Shown one piece after another: positions 1 through 8,289 of a stretch of DNA of 64,000 nucleotides. The stretch comes from Aquabacterium sp. J223 (GTDB taxonomy: Bacteria; Pseudomonadota; Gammaproteobacteria; Burkholderiales; Burkholderiaceae_C). Location: positions 4,196,501 through 4,260,500 of the forward strand of contig NZ_CP088297.1 of the NCBI RefSeq assembly GCF_024666615.1, written 5' to 3'. The notes below the pieces were generated by a model, which was not told where the DNA came from, made no database searches, and worked only from the letters and a program-made list of their open reading frames with translations. Every line of letters begins with the position of its first letter. The first letter of the stretch is position 1. A program made the translations under genes and the position numbers.

Positions 1-68
1 GCCAGTTCCTCGCGCACGCGGGCTTCGAGCTGCTGCAGCCCGTGGTCGGCAGATGGGTCCATGCTCAT
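1..68 (-). CDS. Partial CDS, N-terminus only, unknown function
   Basis: Only the first 22 or so codons lie in the window; the gene runs off the left edge. It begins ATG-AGC-ATG on the minus strand, and its ATG overlaps the TGA of the upstream alpha/beta hydrolase gene by the 4-bp ATGA arrangement, so the two are very likely translationally coupled and in one operon. The visible peptide (MSMDPSADHGLQQLEARVRE) looks like an amphipathic helix and carries no diagnostic motif. Context suggests a part in the adjacent catabolic locus. No function can be assigned. Confidence 0.6.
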   Translation of the reverse strand, partial: MSMDPSADHGLQQLEARVREEL

Positions 69-973
69 CGCAATCCCTCGCGCAGGAAGCCCCGCAGCGG
101 CGAGGCAGGGGTGTCGAAGTCGTCGGCGATGTCGAAGTGCGCCGCCCCCGGCACCGGCTGCCACACCGCCCCCGCCGGCCCGCGCGCCAGCGCCCAGTGC
201 AGCGCCCGCGACTGGCGGACGAACTCGCTCGTCTCCTGCTCGCCGACGGCCACCATCGCCGGCACCGGCAGCGGCCGCGCCTCGGCCTGCAGCAACGGGC
301 TCATCGACTGAGCCTCCGCGGCGGTGAAGCCGGCGTCGGCCTCGCCGTGCGCGGCGAGCAGCGGGCGCAGGTCGTACAGGCCGCTGACCAGCAGCAGGCG
401 CCGCAGGCCACGCAGCCAGGCGGCCTTGCGCGCCACCGCCGCCTGCGTCGCGGCCAGCGCCAGGTGCGCGCCGGACGAATGGCCCGCCAGCCCCAGCCGG
501 CCGGCGTCGACCTCGAGCGTGGGCGCCAGGGCACACACCGCGTCCAGGCCATGCTCGACCGCGTCGACAATGGCCGACAGCCGGACCTCGGGCTCGTTCA
601 GCTTGGGCTGGTTGAGCACCGCCAGCGCCCAGCCTTCGGCCCGGGCGGCCTCGGCCCAGTAAGCGGTCTCGCGGCTGGTGTTCAACCGCCAGCGCCCGCC
701 ATGCACGAAGACCAGCAGCGGCGGCGGTGCGCTCCCCCGCGACGCCGAAGGCGGGGGCCGGTACAGGTCGAAGACCGCCCAGCCCGCCACGCCGAAACGG
801 TGCCGCGTGGGCGATCGCGTGGCATGCGCCTGCAGCGCCCGCTCGCGCAGCGCCTGCAGGTCGCGGCGGTTGCGCTCGTCCGCGTTGTTGTCGTAGCGCG
901 CGGCCAGCTCGCCGGCGGGCAACGCCGGCCAGGCGAGGTGCGGGTTGAGGGCGGGGGATGCGGCGATCGTCAC
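65..973 (-). CDS. Alpha/beta hydrolase, arylformamidase/esterase-like
   Basis: This is a serine hydrolase of the alpha/beta fold, about 302 residues. An HGGRW oxyanion-hole motif lies near residue 90, the nucleophile elbow GHSSGAH follows, and a GAAHFDIAD segment near the C-terminus probably supplies the catalytic histidine. The HGG-plus-GHSSGAH pattern is typical of the hormone-sensitive-lipase/kynurenine-formamidase (arylformamidase) group, which hydrolyses small esters or formamides. No signal peptide is seen, so it is probably cytoplasmic. No ATG is available; I chose a GTG at 973, while a TTG at 991 would add six residues. It is divergent from the Rieske-led operon and overlaps the next minus-strand gene by 4 bp, which fits a hydrolytic step in the same pathway. 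Family call firm, substrate unknown. Confidence 0.8.
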   Translation of the reverse strand: MTIAASPALNPHLAWPALPAGELAARYDNNADERNRRDLQALRERALQAHATRSPTRHRFGVAGWAVFDLYRPPPSASRGSAPPPLLVFVHGGRWRLNTSRETAYWAEAARAEGWALAVLNQPKLNEPEVRLSAIVDAVEHGLDAVCALAPTLEVDAGRLGLAGHSSGAHLALAATQAAVARKAAWLRGLRRLLLVSGLYDLRPLLAAHGEADAGFTAAEAQSMSPLLQAEARPLPVPAMVAVGEQETSEFVRQSRALHWALARGPAGAVWQPVPGAAHFDIADDFDTPASPLRGFLREGLR

Positions 974-1051
974 AGCCCGCGGCGGCCGCAACTTCCATGC
1001 CGCCAGACCGCGCCGGGCCCAGCCGACATAGGCACTCCGGATGGGACCGCA

Positions 1052-1068
1052 ATGGCACAGCCCTTGCG
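1052..1068 (+). promoter_or_regulatory. Sigma-54 (-24/-12) promoter of the Rieske-led operon
   Basis: TGGCAC at 1053-1058, a 5-nt spacer and TTGC at 1064-1067 match the RpoN consensus TGGCAC-N5-TTGC exactly in the core. It sits in the 194-bp divergent gap about 100 bp before the Rieske start, with predicted transcription start near 1079. An almost identical element precedes the binding-protein gene at 9306. No enhancer-binding-protein gene is visible in the window, so the activator (NtrC or other) is unknown. Confidence 0.7.
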
Positions 1069-1167
1069 GTTCCCTGGTGCGACGCCAGCGTCGTCATAGG
1101 CCAAGCCGATGAACGTCTGCCACCGCCACCGATGACACCCGCCCGCCGGCCCGTCCGGCGCCTCCCC

Positions 1168-2331
1168 ATGGTGAACATGAGCGATCCATCCCTGTTCGAT
1201 CCGGCGCGCTATGCACCAGTGCGGCGCCCGCTGCTCGACGCCAGCGGCCTGCCGGCCGACTGCTACCGCGACGAGCGCTTCTTCCAGCGCGAGCTGGCGC
1301 AGGTCTTCGGCCGCGGCTGGCTGATGCTGGGCCGCGAGGACATGGTCCCCGAGCGGGGCGACTTCTTCACCGTCGACCACGCCGGCGCCGCGCTCATCGT
1401 GCTGCGCGACCACGACGGCCGGGTGCGCGCGCTGCACAACGTCTGCCGCCACCGCGGCGCGCGGCTGGTCGACGTGCCGGCCGGTGCCGCCACCGGCCGC
1501 ACGGCCTCCATCGTCTGCCCCTACCACGCCTGGAGCTTCGCGCTCGACGGCTCGCTGCGCGCTTGCGTCGGCATGGAGGACACGCGGGCCTTCGACAAGG
1601 CCGACTGGCCGCTGGCCGCCGCGCGCTGCGAGACCTGGGCCGGCTTCGTCTGGGTGTCGCTGGACGACGCCGCGCCGCCGCTGCTCGACTGGCTGGGCGA
1701 ACTGCCCGAGCGGCTGGCGCCCTACCGGCTGCAGGACATGGTCGCCACCCGCGTCGTCACCCACGACGTCGAGTGCAACTGGAAGACCTGGGTCGAGAAC
1801 TTCATGGAGGGGTACCACATCCCCACCGTGCACCGCTCCACCATCAGCAAGTTGAAGGCGGTGAACCACCCCGAGGAACCGCGCGGCAACGGCCAGTACA
1901 CCGCCATCTTCGAGCAGCACGACGGCACGCTGGCGCTGCTGCCCGGCGATGCCGGCTTCCCGCCCATCGAGGGGCTGGACGGCGAGTCGGTGCGCGGCAG
2001 CCGCTTCATGCTGGTCTACCCCACGACGATGTTCGCGCTGACGGTGGACGCGATGTGGTGCTTCCAGTGCCTGCCGCTGGCGCCGGAGCGCACGCGCATC
2101 GTGCACACCTCGCTGTTCCCCCGGTCGCGCACCGCGCGGCCGGACTTCGAGGCGCTGGCCGCGAACTACTACAAGCGCCAGGACCGGGTGGTGAAGGAGG
2201 ACAACGACATCGCCGCCTGGCAGCAGCGCGGGCTGCGCTCGCCGATGGCGCGGCCCGGGCGCTTCGCGACGAAGGAGCGCATCGTGCACGCGCTGGACAA
2301 CTGGATCCTCGACCGGGTGCTGGGCGAATGA
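1168..2331 (+). CDS. Rieske [2Fe-2S] aromatic-ring-hydroxylating oxygenase, large subunit
   Basis: This is the terminal oxygenase subunit of a Rieske non-heme-iron dioxygenase or monooxygenase, about 387 residues. The Rieske cluster ligands are CRH near residue 93 and CPYH near 117. The mononuclear iron site is visible as NWKTWVENFMEGYH followed by a second His (about residues 217 and 222), with acidic residues near the C-terminus able to complete the facial triad. No ferredoxin or reductase partner lies nearby, so electrons must come from elsewhere. Two near ATGs exist (1168, 1177), neither with a good Shine-Dalgarno; I report 1168. Its stop overlaps the next gene's ATG by 4 bp. As first gene of a run of amidases it may perform the initial hydroxylation or a demethylation; the substrate is not readable. 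Confidence 0.88.
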   Translation: MVNMSDPSLFDPARYAPVRRPLLDASGLPADCYRDERFFQRELAQVFGRGWLMLGREDMVPERGDFFTVDHAGAALIVLRDHDGRVRALHNVCRHRGARLVDVPAGAATGRTASIVCPYHAWSFALDGSLRACVGMEDTRAFDKADWPLAAARCETWAGFVWVSLDDAAPPLLDWLGELPERLAPYRLQDMVATRVVTHDVECNWKTWVENFMEGYHIPTVHRSTISKLKAVNHPEEPRGNGQYTAIFEQHDGTLALLPGDAGFPPIEGLDGESVRGSRFMLVYPTTMFALTVDAMWCFQCLPLAPERTRIVHTSLFPRSRTARPDFEALAANYYKRQDRVVKEDNDIAAWQQRGLRSPMARPGRFATKERIVHALDNWILDRVLGE

Positions 2332-3017
2332 CGACCCTGCACATCGACGCGCGGCCGACCGCCATCGACTGGCGCGCCGCCGAGACCGCGCTGGTGGTGG
2401 TCGACATGCAGAACGGCTTCCTGAAGCCCGGCGGCTACTTCGACCAAGTCGGCTACGACCTGGCGCACGCGCCCGGCACCATCGCGCGCGTCGGCGCCGC
2501 GGTGGCCGCGGCCCGCGGGGCCGGGCTGCCGGTGGTTTTCATCCAGAGCGGCTTCGACGCCCGGCACCTGTGCGTCGGCGGCGACACCGCCCCGGTGTGG
2601 CACAAGTCCGAGGCGCAGGTGCTGATGCGCGAGCGGCCCGAGCTGGCCTTCCGGCTCATCACCGACGGCACCTGGGACTACCAGATCGTCGACGAGCTGG
2701 CGCCCCGGCCGGACGAGCCGGTGATCCGCAAGTCGCGCTACAGCGCCTTCGCCGGCACCTCGCTGGACCAGTGGCTGCGCGCGCGGCGCCTGCGCAACCT
2801 GGTGTTCTGCGGCGTGGCCGCCAACGTCTGCGTCGAGACCTCGCTGCGCGACGCCTACGGCCACGAGTACTTCGTGCTGCTGCTGTCCGACGCCACGCGG
2901 CAGGCCGGGCCGCAGTACCTCCTGGACGCGACGCTGTGGAACGTGGAGCGGTTCTTCGGCTGGGTCACGCCGCTCGCCGCCTTCGAGCAGGCCTGCGCCG
3001 CGAAGGCCGTGGCATGA
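2328..3017 (+). CDS. Isochorismatase-family cysteine hydrolase, RutB-like
   Basis: This 229-residue enzyme shows the full Asp-Lys-Cys triad of the family: D26 in VVVDMQNGF, K135 in VIRKSRYSAF and C168 in CGVAANVCVETS. The last motif resembles RutB, the ureidoacrylate amidohydrolase of pyrimidine (uracil) degradation, and related biuret or N-carbamoyl hydrolases. It would cleave an amide or ureido bond, releasing ammonia and perhaps CO2. It is cytoplasmic. ATGA overlaps at both ends (with the Rieske gene and the nitrilase gene) mark a tightly coupled operon. The rest of the rut set (rutA, C, D, F) is absent, so it is probably not a standard Rut pathway. Family certain, substrate inferred. Confidence 0.85.
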   Translation: MTTLHIDARPTAIDWRAAETALVVVDMQNGFLKPGGYFDQVGYDLAHAPGTIARVGAAVAAARGAGLPVVFIQSGFDARHLCVGGDTAPVWHKSEAQVLMRERPELAFRLITDGTWDYQIVDELAPRPDEPVIRKSRYSAFAGTSLDQWLRARRLRNLVFCGVAANVCVETSLRDAYGHEYFVLLLSDATRQAGPQYLLDATLWNVERFFGWVTPLAAFEQACAAKAVA

Positions 3018-4000
3018 ATGCCGTGGACAAGGTGATGGCGGGCCGCACGTCGGTGCGCGTCGCCATCGTGCAGACCGCCCCGGTGTACCTCGACCTCGAA
3101 CGCTCCATCGACAAGGCCATCGCCAAGATCGCCGAGGCCGCCGCCGGTGGCGCCGAGCTCATCGTCTTCAGCGAGAGCTGGCTGGCCGGCTACCCCTACT
3201 GGGACGAAGGCTGGAACAGCGACGCCCACGCCTGGATGGCGGTGCGCACCCGCTTCTTCGACAACGCGCTGCTGGTGCCAAGCGCGCCCTACCAGCGGCT
3301 GGCCGACGCCGCCGCCGCCCACGGCGTCGTCGTCGTCATGGGCTGCAACGAGCTGGACGAGCGGCCCGGCGTGCACACCGTCTACAACACGCTGCTGTTC
3401 ATCGGCGCCGACGGCCGGCTCGTCGGCAAGCACCGCAAGCTGCGGCCGACGTACGTCGAGTCCGCCTTCTGGGGCCCCGGCGACGGCGGCGACCTCTACA
3501 CCCACGCCACGCCGCTGGGACGGCTGGGCGGCCTCATCTGCGGCGAGCACGTGATGACGCTGGCCCGCGCCCGGCTGATCGAGCAGGGCGAGGACTTCCA
3601 CATCGCCGTCTACCCCGGCGCCTTCAACGTCTGGAGCGGGCCCAAGCTGCAGGTCGAGGACCCCGAGGGCAAGTACTTCATCGGCCATGCGTCGTGCCGG
3701 GCGCACGCCAACGAGGCCGGCGCCTTCGTGCTCTGCGCGGTGGGCTACCTGGACCCGTCCGACATCCCGGCCGACTTCCCGATGCGCGACTCGCTGAACA
3801 TCGAATACGCGCGCGGCGGCAGCATGGTGGTGTCGCCCGCCGGCGTGCCGCTGGTCGGCCCGGTGCACGGCGACACCATCGTCTTCGCCGACTGCCCGGC
3901 CAACATGGTCAAGCTGTCCAAGGCCATCATCGACACCAACGGCCACTACGGCCGGCCCGACGTGCTGAGCCTGCACTACCACCCGCGGTCCAGCCCATGA
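3014..4000 (+). CDS. Carbon-nitrogen hydrolase (nitrilase superfamily)
   Basis: This 328-residue protein has the nitrilase-fold Glu-Lys-Cys triad: E54 in FSESWLAGYP, K142 in GKHRKLRPTYVE and C176 in LICGEHVM. Size and motif spacing resemble true nitrilases and cyanide hydratases (branch 1) more than small omega-amidases, for example the KHRKL-PT-E stretch. In the family the Cys attacks a nitrile or amide carbon and releases ammonia, often from large helical oligomers. It overlaps the genes on both sides by 4 bp. In this operon it is a second C-N bond-cleaving enzyme beside the isochorismatase and the ring-opening amidohydrolase, which supports stepwise nitrogen release from one substrate. Nitrilase versus amidase activity cannot be decided here. 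Confidence 0.85.
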   Translation: MNAVDKVMAGRTSVRVAIVQTAPVYLDLERSIDKAIAKIAEAAAGGAELIVFSESWLAGYPYWDEGWNSDAHAWMAVRTRFFDNALLVPSAPYQRLADAAAAHGVVVVMGCNELDERPGVHTVYNTLLFIGADGRLVGKHRKLRPTYVESAFWGPGDGGDLYTHATPLGRLGGLICGEHVMTLARARLIEQGEDFHIAVYPGAFNVWSGPKLQVEDPEGKYFIGHASCRAHANEAGAFVLCAVGYLDPSDIPADFPMRDSLNIEYARGGSMVVSPAGVPLVGPVHGDTIVFADCPANMVKLSKAIIDTNGHYGRPDVLSLHYHPRSSP

Positions 4001-4824
4001 CGTCGGTGCTGGTGTGTGGCCTGGGAACGATGGGCCGGCCCATTGCGCAACGGCTGCGGGCGGCCGGGCACCGGGTGGCCGGCCACGACCCGCTGCCGGC
4101 GGCGCTCGCGGCGTGGGCCGACCACGGCGGCCAGGCGATCGATGCCACCGCCCTGCCCGCCGCGGTGCACGCCGCCGACGTCGTCATCACCTGCGTCACC
4201 GACGAGGCGGCGCTGCGCGCGCTGTGGGCCGGCGAGGCGGCCGACGGCGCGCCGCTGGCCGCGCACCTGCGCGCGGGCACGCTGGTGGTCGACCACACCA
4301 CCACCGGCCTCGCGCTGGCGCGGGCGCTGGCCGCCGACATGGCGGCGCGCGGCGTGCGGTGGCTGGACGCGCCGCTGTCCGGCGGCGTGGCGGCCGCCGA
4401 GGCCGGCGGCCTGCTCGCGCTGGTCGGCGGCGGCGACGAGGCCCTGCACGCCGCGCTGCCCCTGCTGACCACCTACTGCGCGCGGGTGCAGCCGCTGGGG
4501 CCCGCCGGCTGCGGCCAGGCCGGCAAGCTGGCCAACCAGCTCGCCATCGCCGGCACCAACCTCGGCCTGGCCACGGCCGCCGCCTTCGCCCAGGCGCAGG
4601 GCCTGGACGTCGCGGCCTGGCTGCAGGCGCTGGCCGGCGGTTCGGCCGCCTCGGCGCAGCGCGACCAGCACGCCGGGCTGCTGGCCGAACGGCCCGAGGC
4701 CGGTGCCGCCACGCTGTTCCCCTGGCTCGACAAGGACCTGCGCCTGGCGCAGGCCGCCGCTTCGCAGCCGCTCCCCCTGGCCGAGGCGGTGCAGCGCCTG
4801 GCCGAGGCCTTCCGCCCCGTCTGA
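3997..4824 (+). CDS. NAD(P)-dependent dehydrogenase, 3-hydroxyisobutyrate dehydrogenase family
   Basis: This 275-residue beta-hydroxyacid dehydrogenase-like protein begins with a Rossmann GLGTMGRPIA dinucleotide-binding loop. DAPLSGGVAAAEAG, the family's substrate-binding signature, lies near residue 125, and GCGQAGKLANQ near residue 170 holds the conserved catalytic lysine. The family oxidises 3-hydroxy acids or reduces tartronate- or succinate-semialdehydes. In purine-type degradation a tartronate semialdehyde reductase (GlxR) of this family follows glyoxylate formation, which is suggestive beside an AllA-like lyase, but this copy may act on another acid. It overlaps the nitrilase gene by 4 bp and precedes the LysR gene by 21 bp. 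It is slightly shorter than typical members (about 290 residues). Confidence 0.82.
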   Translation: MTSVLVCGLGTMGRPIAQRLRAAGHRVAGHDPLPAALAAWADHGGQAIDATALPAAVHAADVVITCVTDEAALRALWAGEAADGAPLAAHLRAGTLVVDHTTTGLALARALAADMAARGVRWLDAPLSGGVAAAEAGGLLALVGGGDEALHAALPLLTTYCARVQPLGPAGCGQAGKLANQLAIAGTNLGLATAAAFAQAQGLDVAAWLQALAGGSAASAQRDQHAGLLAERPEAGAATLFPWLDKDLRLAQAAASQPLPLAEAVQRLAEAFRPV

Positions 4825-4845
4825 GCCCGCCACCGGACCGCCGCC

Positions 4846-5751
4846 ATGGAACTGCGCCACCTGCGCTACTTCGAGGCCATCGCCGAGTGCGGCAACGTCA
4901 CCCGCGCGGCCGAGCGGCTGGGCATCTCGCAGCCCTCGCTCAGCCAGGCGATGAAGGAGCTGGAGGCCGACGTCGGTCGCCAGCTCTTCGTGCGCGGCCC
5001 GCGCGGCAGCGTGCTCACCGAGGCCGGCCGCGAGTTCAGCCGCCATGCGGCCGACATCCTGTCGCGGGTGCCGCGCGCCTTCGAGGCGGCGCGGCTGGCG
5101 GCGCAGGGCGCGGGCGGCCAGCTGGTGCTGGGCTTCACCGGCTCCAGCGTGTTCGACGTGGTGCCGCCGCTGCTGCGCCGCGCCGCCGTCGCGCTGCCCG
5201 GCGTCACCCTGCGGCTGCTGGAGATGCTGACCGACAAGCAGATCGAGTCGCTGCGTTCGCGGCGCATCGACGCCGCCATCGGCCGGCCGCTGCACGGCGA
5301 GCCGGGGCTGGTGTCGCGCGTCATCGGCCAACGCGCCGTCATCGCCGCGCTGCACGTCTCGCACCCGCTGGCCCGGCAGGCCGAACTGCGGCTGGCCGAC
5401 CTGCGCAACCAGCCGCTGGTGGTGCCGCAGCGCCGGCCGGGGCCGGGCTTCCATTCGCAGCTGATGGCGCTGCTGGCGCGCGCCCACCTCGACCTGCACG
5501 TCGCCCACGAGGCCACGCACCTGCCCACCGTCGTCGGCCTGGTGGCCGCCGGGCTGGGCATCGGCCTGGTCAGCGACGAGCTGCGCCACCTGGAGGTGCG
5601 CGACGTGGTGTACCGCCCGCTGGCCGAAGGCCGGCAGGCGCTGCAACTGGCCATCTCCTGGCGGCAGGACGACGACGCGCGGGCACTGGCCGCGCTGGTC
5701 GACCTGGCCGCCACCCTGGACACCGACCCCGGAGCCATGCGTGCCGCCTGA
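4846..5751 (+). CDS. LysR-type transcriptional regulator
   Basis: This 301-residue LysR regulator has an N-terminal winged helix-turn-helix (GNVTRAAERLGISQPSLSQA, about residues 18-37) followed by a periplasmic-binding-protein-like effector domain. It lies inside the operon rather than divergent from it: 21 bp after the dehydrogenase, with its last 11 bp overlapping the next gene. It is the only regulator seen in the locus. The AtzR/atzDEF system of cyanuric acid use pairs a LysR regulator with sigma-54/NtrC nitrogen control, and the same ingredients are present here. The effector is presumably a pathway intermediate (inference). Confidence 0.9.
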   Translation: MELRHLRYFEAIAECGNVTRAAERLGISQPSLSQAMKELEADVGRQLFVRGPRGSVLTEAGREFSRHAADILSRVPRAFEAARLAAQGAGGQLVLGFTGSSVFDVVPPLLRRAAVALPGVTLRLLEMLTDKQIESLRSRRIDAAIGRPLHGEPGLVSRVIGQRAVIAALHVSHPLARQAELRLADLRNQPLVVPQRRPGPGFHSQLMALLARAHLDLHVAHEATHLPTVVGLVAAGLGIGLVSDELRHLEVRDVVYRPLAEGRQALQLAISWRQDDDARALAALVDLAATLDTDPGAMRAA

Positions 5752-7258
5752 TGACCTCACACCGGCCGACGCCATCGGCCTGCCCGCCCTGTCCGCGCAG
5801 GTGCGGCGCGACCTCGAACGGCTGGCCTACCCGGCCAAGCCCTGGGTCGATGCGCCGCCGCCGGCGACGCTGGCCCGCCTCGGGCTGGCGCCGGGCCAGG
5901 AAGTGCTGGACTGCGCCATCGTCGGCGGCGGCCAGTTCGGCCTCACCATCGCCCACGGCCTGCAGCGCGAATGCGTGCAGCGGGTGCGGGTGTTCGACCG
6001 CAACCCGCGCGGCCAGGAAGGCCCGTGGAGCACCTTCGCGCGCATGAAGATGCTGCGCACGCCGAAGGACCCCACCGGCCACGACCTGGGCAACGCCAGC
6101 CTCACCTTCCGCGCCTGGTACGAGGCGCAGCACGGCGCCGACGGCTGGCAGCGCCTGTTCCGCATCAGCCGCCCGGACTGGCAGGCCTACCTCGGCTGGT
6201 ACCGCGACGTCACCGGCGTCGACGTGCGCAACGAGGTGGCGGTGACGGCGGTCGAGCCCTGGCCCTCGGCGGCCCACGCCGTGCTGTTCCGGCTGACGCT
6301 GCAGGACGCCGCCGGGAAGGACGCGACCGCCTATGCGCGCACGGTGGTCTTCGCCAGCGGCGCCGAGGGGTCGGGCGGCCATGCGGTGCCCGACGTGGTC
6401 TCGCGCGGCCTGCCGCCGGCGCTGGTCGCCCACACCAGCGACTGGCCGGTGGACTTCTCGCGTTTCGCCGGCCAGCGCATCGGCCTGCTCGGTGGCGGCG
6501 CGGCCGCCTTCGACACCGCCATCGCCGCGCTCGAAGCGGGCGCGCGCGAGGCCGTGCTGTGCTTCCGCCGGCCCGCGCTGCCGCTGGCCAACCCGCGGCG
6601 CTGGATGGAGTTCTGCGGCTTCCTGGCCCACTACCCCGAACTGCCCGACGCCCAGCGCTGGGCCTACATGCACACGCTCTTCCGCATCGGCCAGCCGCCG
6701 CCGGTGCCCACCTTCGAGCGCGCCGTGTCGCTGCCCGGCTTCACGCTGCGGCCGGGCACGCCGTGGCTGGCCACACGCGAGGAGCACGGTCAGGCGGTGG
6801 TCACCACGCCGCAGGGCGAGGAGCGCTTCGACTTCGTCTTCGTCGCCACCGGTGCCTTCGTCGACCTGGCCGCGCGGCCCGAGTTCGCCGGCCTGCTGCC
6901 GCACGTGGCGCTGTGGGGCGAGCGCTTCACGCCGTCGCCGGCGCTGGCCGAACCGCGACTCGCCGCCTTTCCCTACCTCGGCCGCTTCGGCCAGTTCACC
7001 GAGAAGGTGCCGGGCACGGCGCCCTGGGTGGAGCGGCTGTTCACCATCACCCGCGCGGCCACGCTGTCGCTGGGCCCGAGCGCGGCGTCGAACAGCAACA
7101 TCAAGTACACCGCGCCGCGGCTGATCTCGGGCGTCACGCGCGCGCTGTTCCTGTCGGCCGCCGACGAGCACTTCGTGCGGTTCCAACAGGCCAACCACGA
7201 CGAGCTGGCAGCCGACGCGGTGGCGCGGGTCGGCGGCCTGGCGGAGGTGACGCGATGA
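5741..7258 (+). CDS. FAD/NAD(P)-dependent oxidoreductase
   Basis: This 505-residue two-dinucleotide-binding flavoprotein has an FAD-binding Rossmann motif VGGGQFG near residue 60, preceded by about 50 extra residues. A second nucleotide-binding loop LLGGGAAAFDTA follows near residue 250, and the FVATGAF stretch is typical of flavin monooxygenase-like enzymes. It most resembles the FMO/lysine-N-hydroxylase-type oxidoreductase group, so N- or C-hydroxylation is plausible. It starts with GTG at 5741 inside the end of the LysR gene; no ATG start is available near the N-terminus. Its TGA overlaps the ATG of the ring-opening amidohydrolase, a strong hint that the two act in sequence. The substrate cannot be deduced. 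Confidence 0.8.
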   Translation: MPPDDLTPADAIGLPALSAQVRRDLERLAYPAKPWVDAPPPATLARLGLAPGQEVLDCAIVGGGQFGLTIAHGLQRECVQRVRVFDRNPRGQEGPWSTFARMKMLRTPKDPTGHDLGNASLTFRAWYEAQHGADGWQRLFRISRPDWQAYLGWYRDVTGVDVRNEVAVTAVEPWPSAAHAVLFRLTLQDAAGKDATAYARTVVFASGAEGSGGHAVPDVVSRGLPPALVAHTSDWPVDFSRFAGQRIGLLGGGAAAFDTAIAALEAGAREAVLCFRRPALPLANPRRWMEFCGFLAHYPELPDAQRWAYMHTLFRIGQPPPVPTFERAVSLPGFTLRPGTPWLATREEHGQAVVTTPQGEERFDFVFVATGAFVDLAARPEFAGLLPHVALWGERFTPSPALAEPRLAAFPYLGRFGQFTEKVPGTAPWVERLFTITRAATLSLGPSAASNSNIKYTAPRLISGVTRALFLSAADEHFVRFQQANHDELAADAVARVGGLAEVTR

Positions 7259-8289
7259 GCGGGCTGGAGGCGGGCTGGTTCGACATGGACCACCCCGCCG
7301 ACTGGTCCCGATTGCAGTCGCTCGTGAGCGACCCGGCCACCGTCGACCGGCTGGCCATCGTCGCCAAGACCGAGGGCCACACCGCGCCCAACGACTTCGC
7401 CCGCCAGCTCGCGCGGCAGGCGCTCGACCCCTGGCTGGCGCCGCTGGCCGCCGACGGCCGGGCGGTGGTGGTGCTGGCCAACGGCTGCGAGGGCGTGGCC
7501 ACGCCGGGCGGTGTTGCGCTCATCCGCCGCCGGGGCGCCGACGCCGCCGGGCTGCGGCTGGGCCTGGCCCGCTCGCGGCCGCTGCCGGCCGACGCGATCG
7601 GCACGCCGGCGGCGATCGACGCGGTGGCGGCCTGCGTGCGCGCCGCCGCCGACGACGCCGGCCTGGCCCTGCCCGAGGTGGCGCTGGCCATCGTCAAGTG
7701 CCCCACCCGCCTGGCCGGCACGGTGCCCACCGAACCCTGGCGCGCCGACCAGCACCGCGGCCGCGCGCTGGCGGCGCTCGGCATCGCGGTGGCGCTGGGC
7801 GAGGTGGCGCGCGAGGCCATCGACGTCGATGCCATCGGCCACGACAGCGGCCCGTGGAGCCGCCGCGCCATGACCTTCGCCGGGCCCGAGGCGCCAGGGG
7901 TCGAGGCCCTGGTGCTCGGCGGCAGGCCCGCGCCCGGCGGACTGCGGCTGGGCGTGTGCCACCCCGCCGACCTGCTCGACGCGCCGGCGGTGCGGCGGCT
8001 GGCGCGCACGCTCGGCCTGGCCTTCGACGACGACGGCGCGCTGCGCGAGCCGCAGCGGCTGGTGGGCGTGTTCAGCAAGGCCGGCCTGGCCGCCGACGGC
8101 CGCGTGCGCGGCGCGCGCACCGGGGTCTTCAGCTCGGCCTACTCGCCCGACAGCGCCATGCGCGCCGCGCAGTCGGGCCTGCTCGGCGGGCTCTTCGGCA
8201 GCACCCGCTTCTTCGTCTCCGGCGACCCGGTGCACCAGGCGCCCCCGGGCGGCGCGGTGGTCGCGCTGCTGGTGAAGGACACCGCATGA
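7255..8289 (+). CDS. Ring-opening amidohydrolase, cyanuric acid amidohydrolase/barbiturase family (divergent)
   Basis: This 344-residue protein has the three-fold repeat layout of the AtzD/TrzD/barbiturase family: IVAKTEGHTAPNDFAR, IVKCPTRLAGT, and VFSKAG with RGARTG followed by FVSGDPVHQAP. The family hydrolyses cyclic ureides such as cyanuric acid and barbiturate using three Lys-Ser pairs. Here the three lysines and the third serine (FVSG) are present. At the first position (AtzD SGGTEG) the sequence reads ANGCEG, and at the second (AtzD SASAG) it reads TFAGPEAPG, so two serines, including the usual nucleophile, seem replaced. That comparison uses family sequences recalled from memory. It is coupled by ATGA overlaps to the FAD oxidoreductase and the deacetylase. 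It may open a different cyclic amide. Confidence 0.8.
   Translation: MSGLEAGWFDMDHPADWSRLQSLVSDPATVDRLAIVAKTEGHTAPNDFARQLARQALDPWLAPLAADGRAVVVLANGCEGVATPGGVALIRRRGADAAGLRLGLARSRPLPADAIGTPAAIDAVAACVRAAADDAGLALPEVALAIVKCPTRLAGTVPTEPWRADQHRGRALAALGIAVALGEVAREAIDVDAIGHDSGPWSRRAMTFAGPEAPGVEALVLGGRPAPGGLRLGVCHPADLLDAPAVRRLARTLGLAFDDDGALREPQRLVGVFSKAGLAADGRVRGARTGVFSSAYSPDSAMRAAQSGLLGGLFGSTRFFVSGDPVHQAPPGGAVVALLVKDTA

Noticed and set aside
53-2289. Long overlapping frames opposite the alpha/beta hydrolase and the Rieske gene
   Set aside because: Arg/Ala/Pro-rich shadow translations; the opposite frames carry complete enzyme motifs.
2328-3017. Calling the isochorismatase-family gene rutB and the region a Rut operon
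   Set aside because: rutA, rutC, rutD and rutF are absent and the neighbours differ; only family-level similarity is supported.
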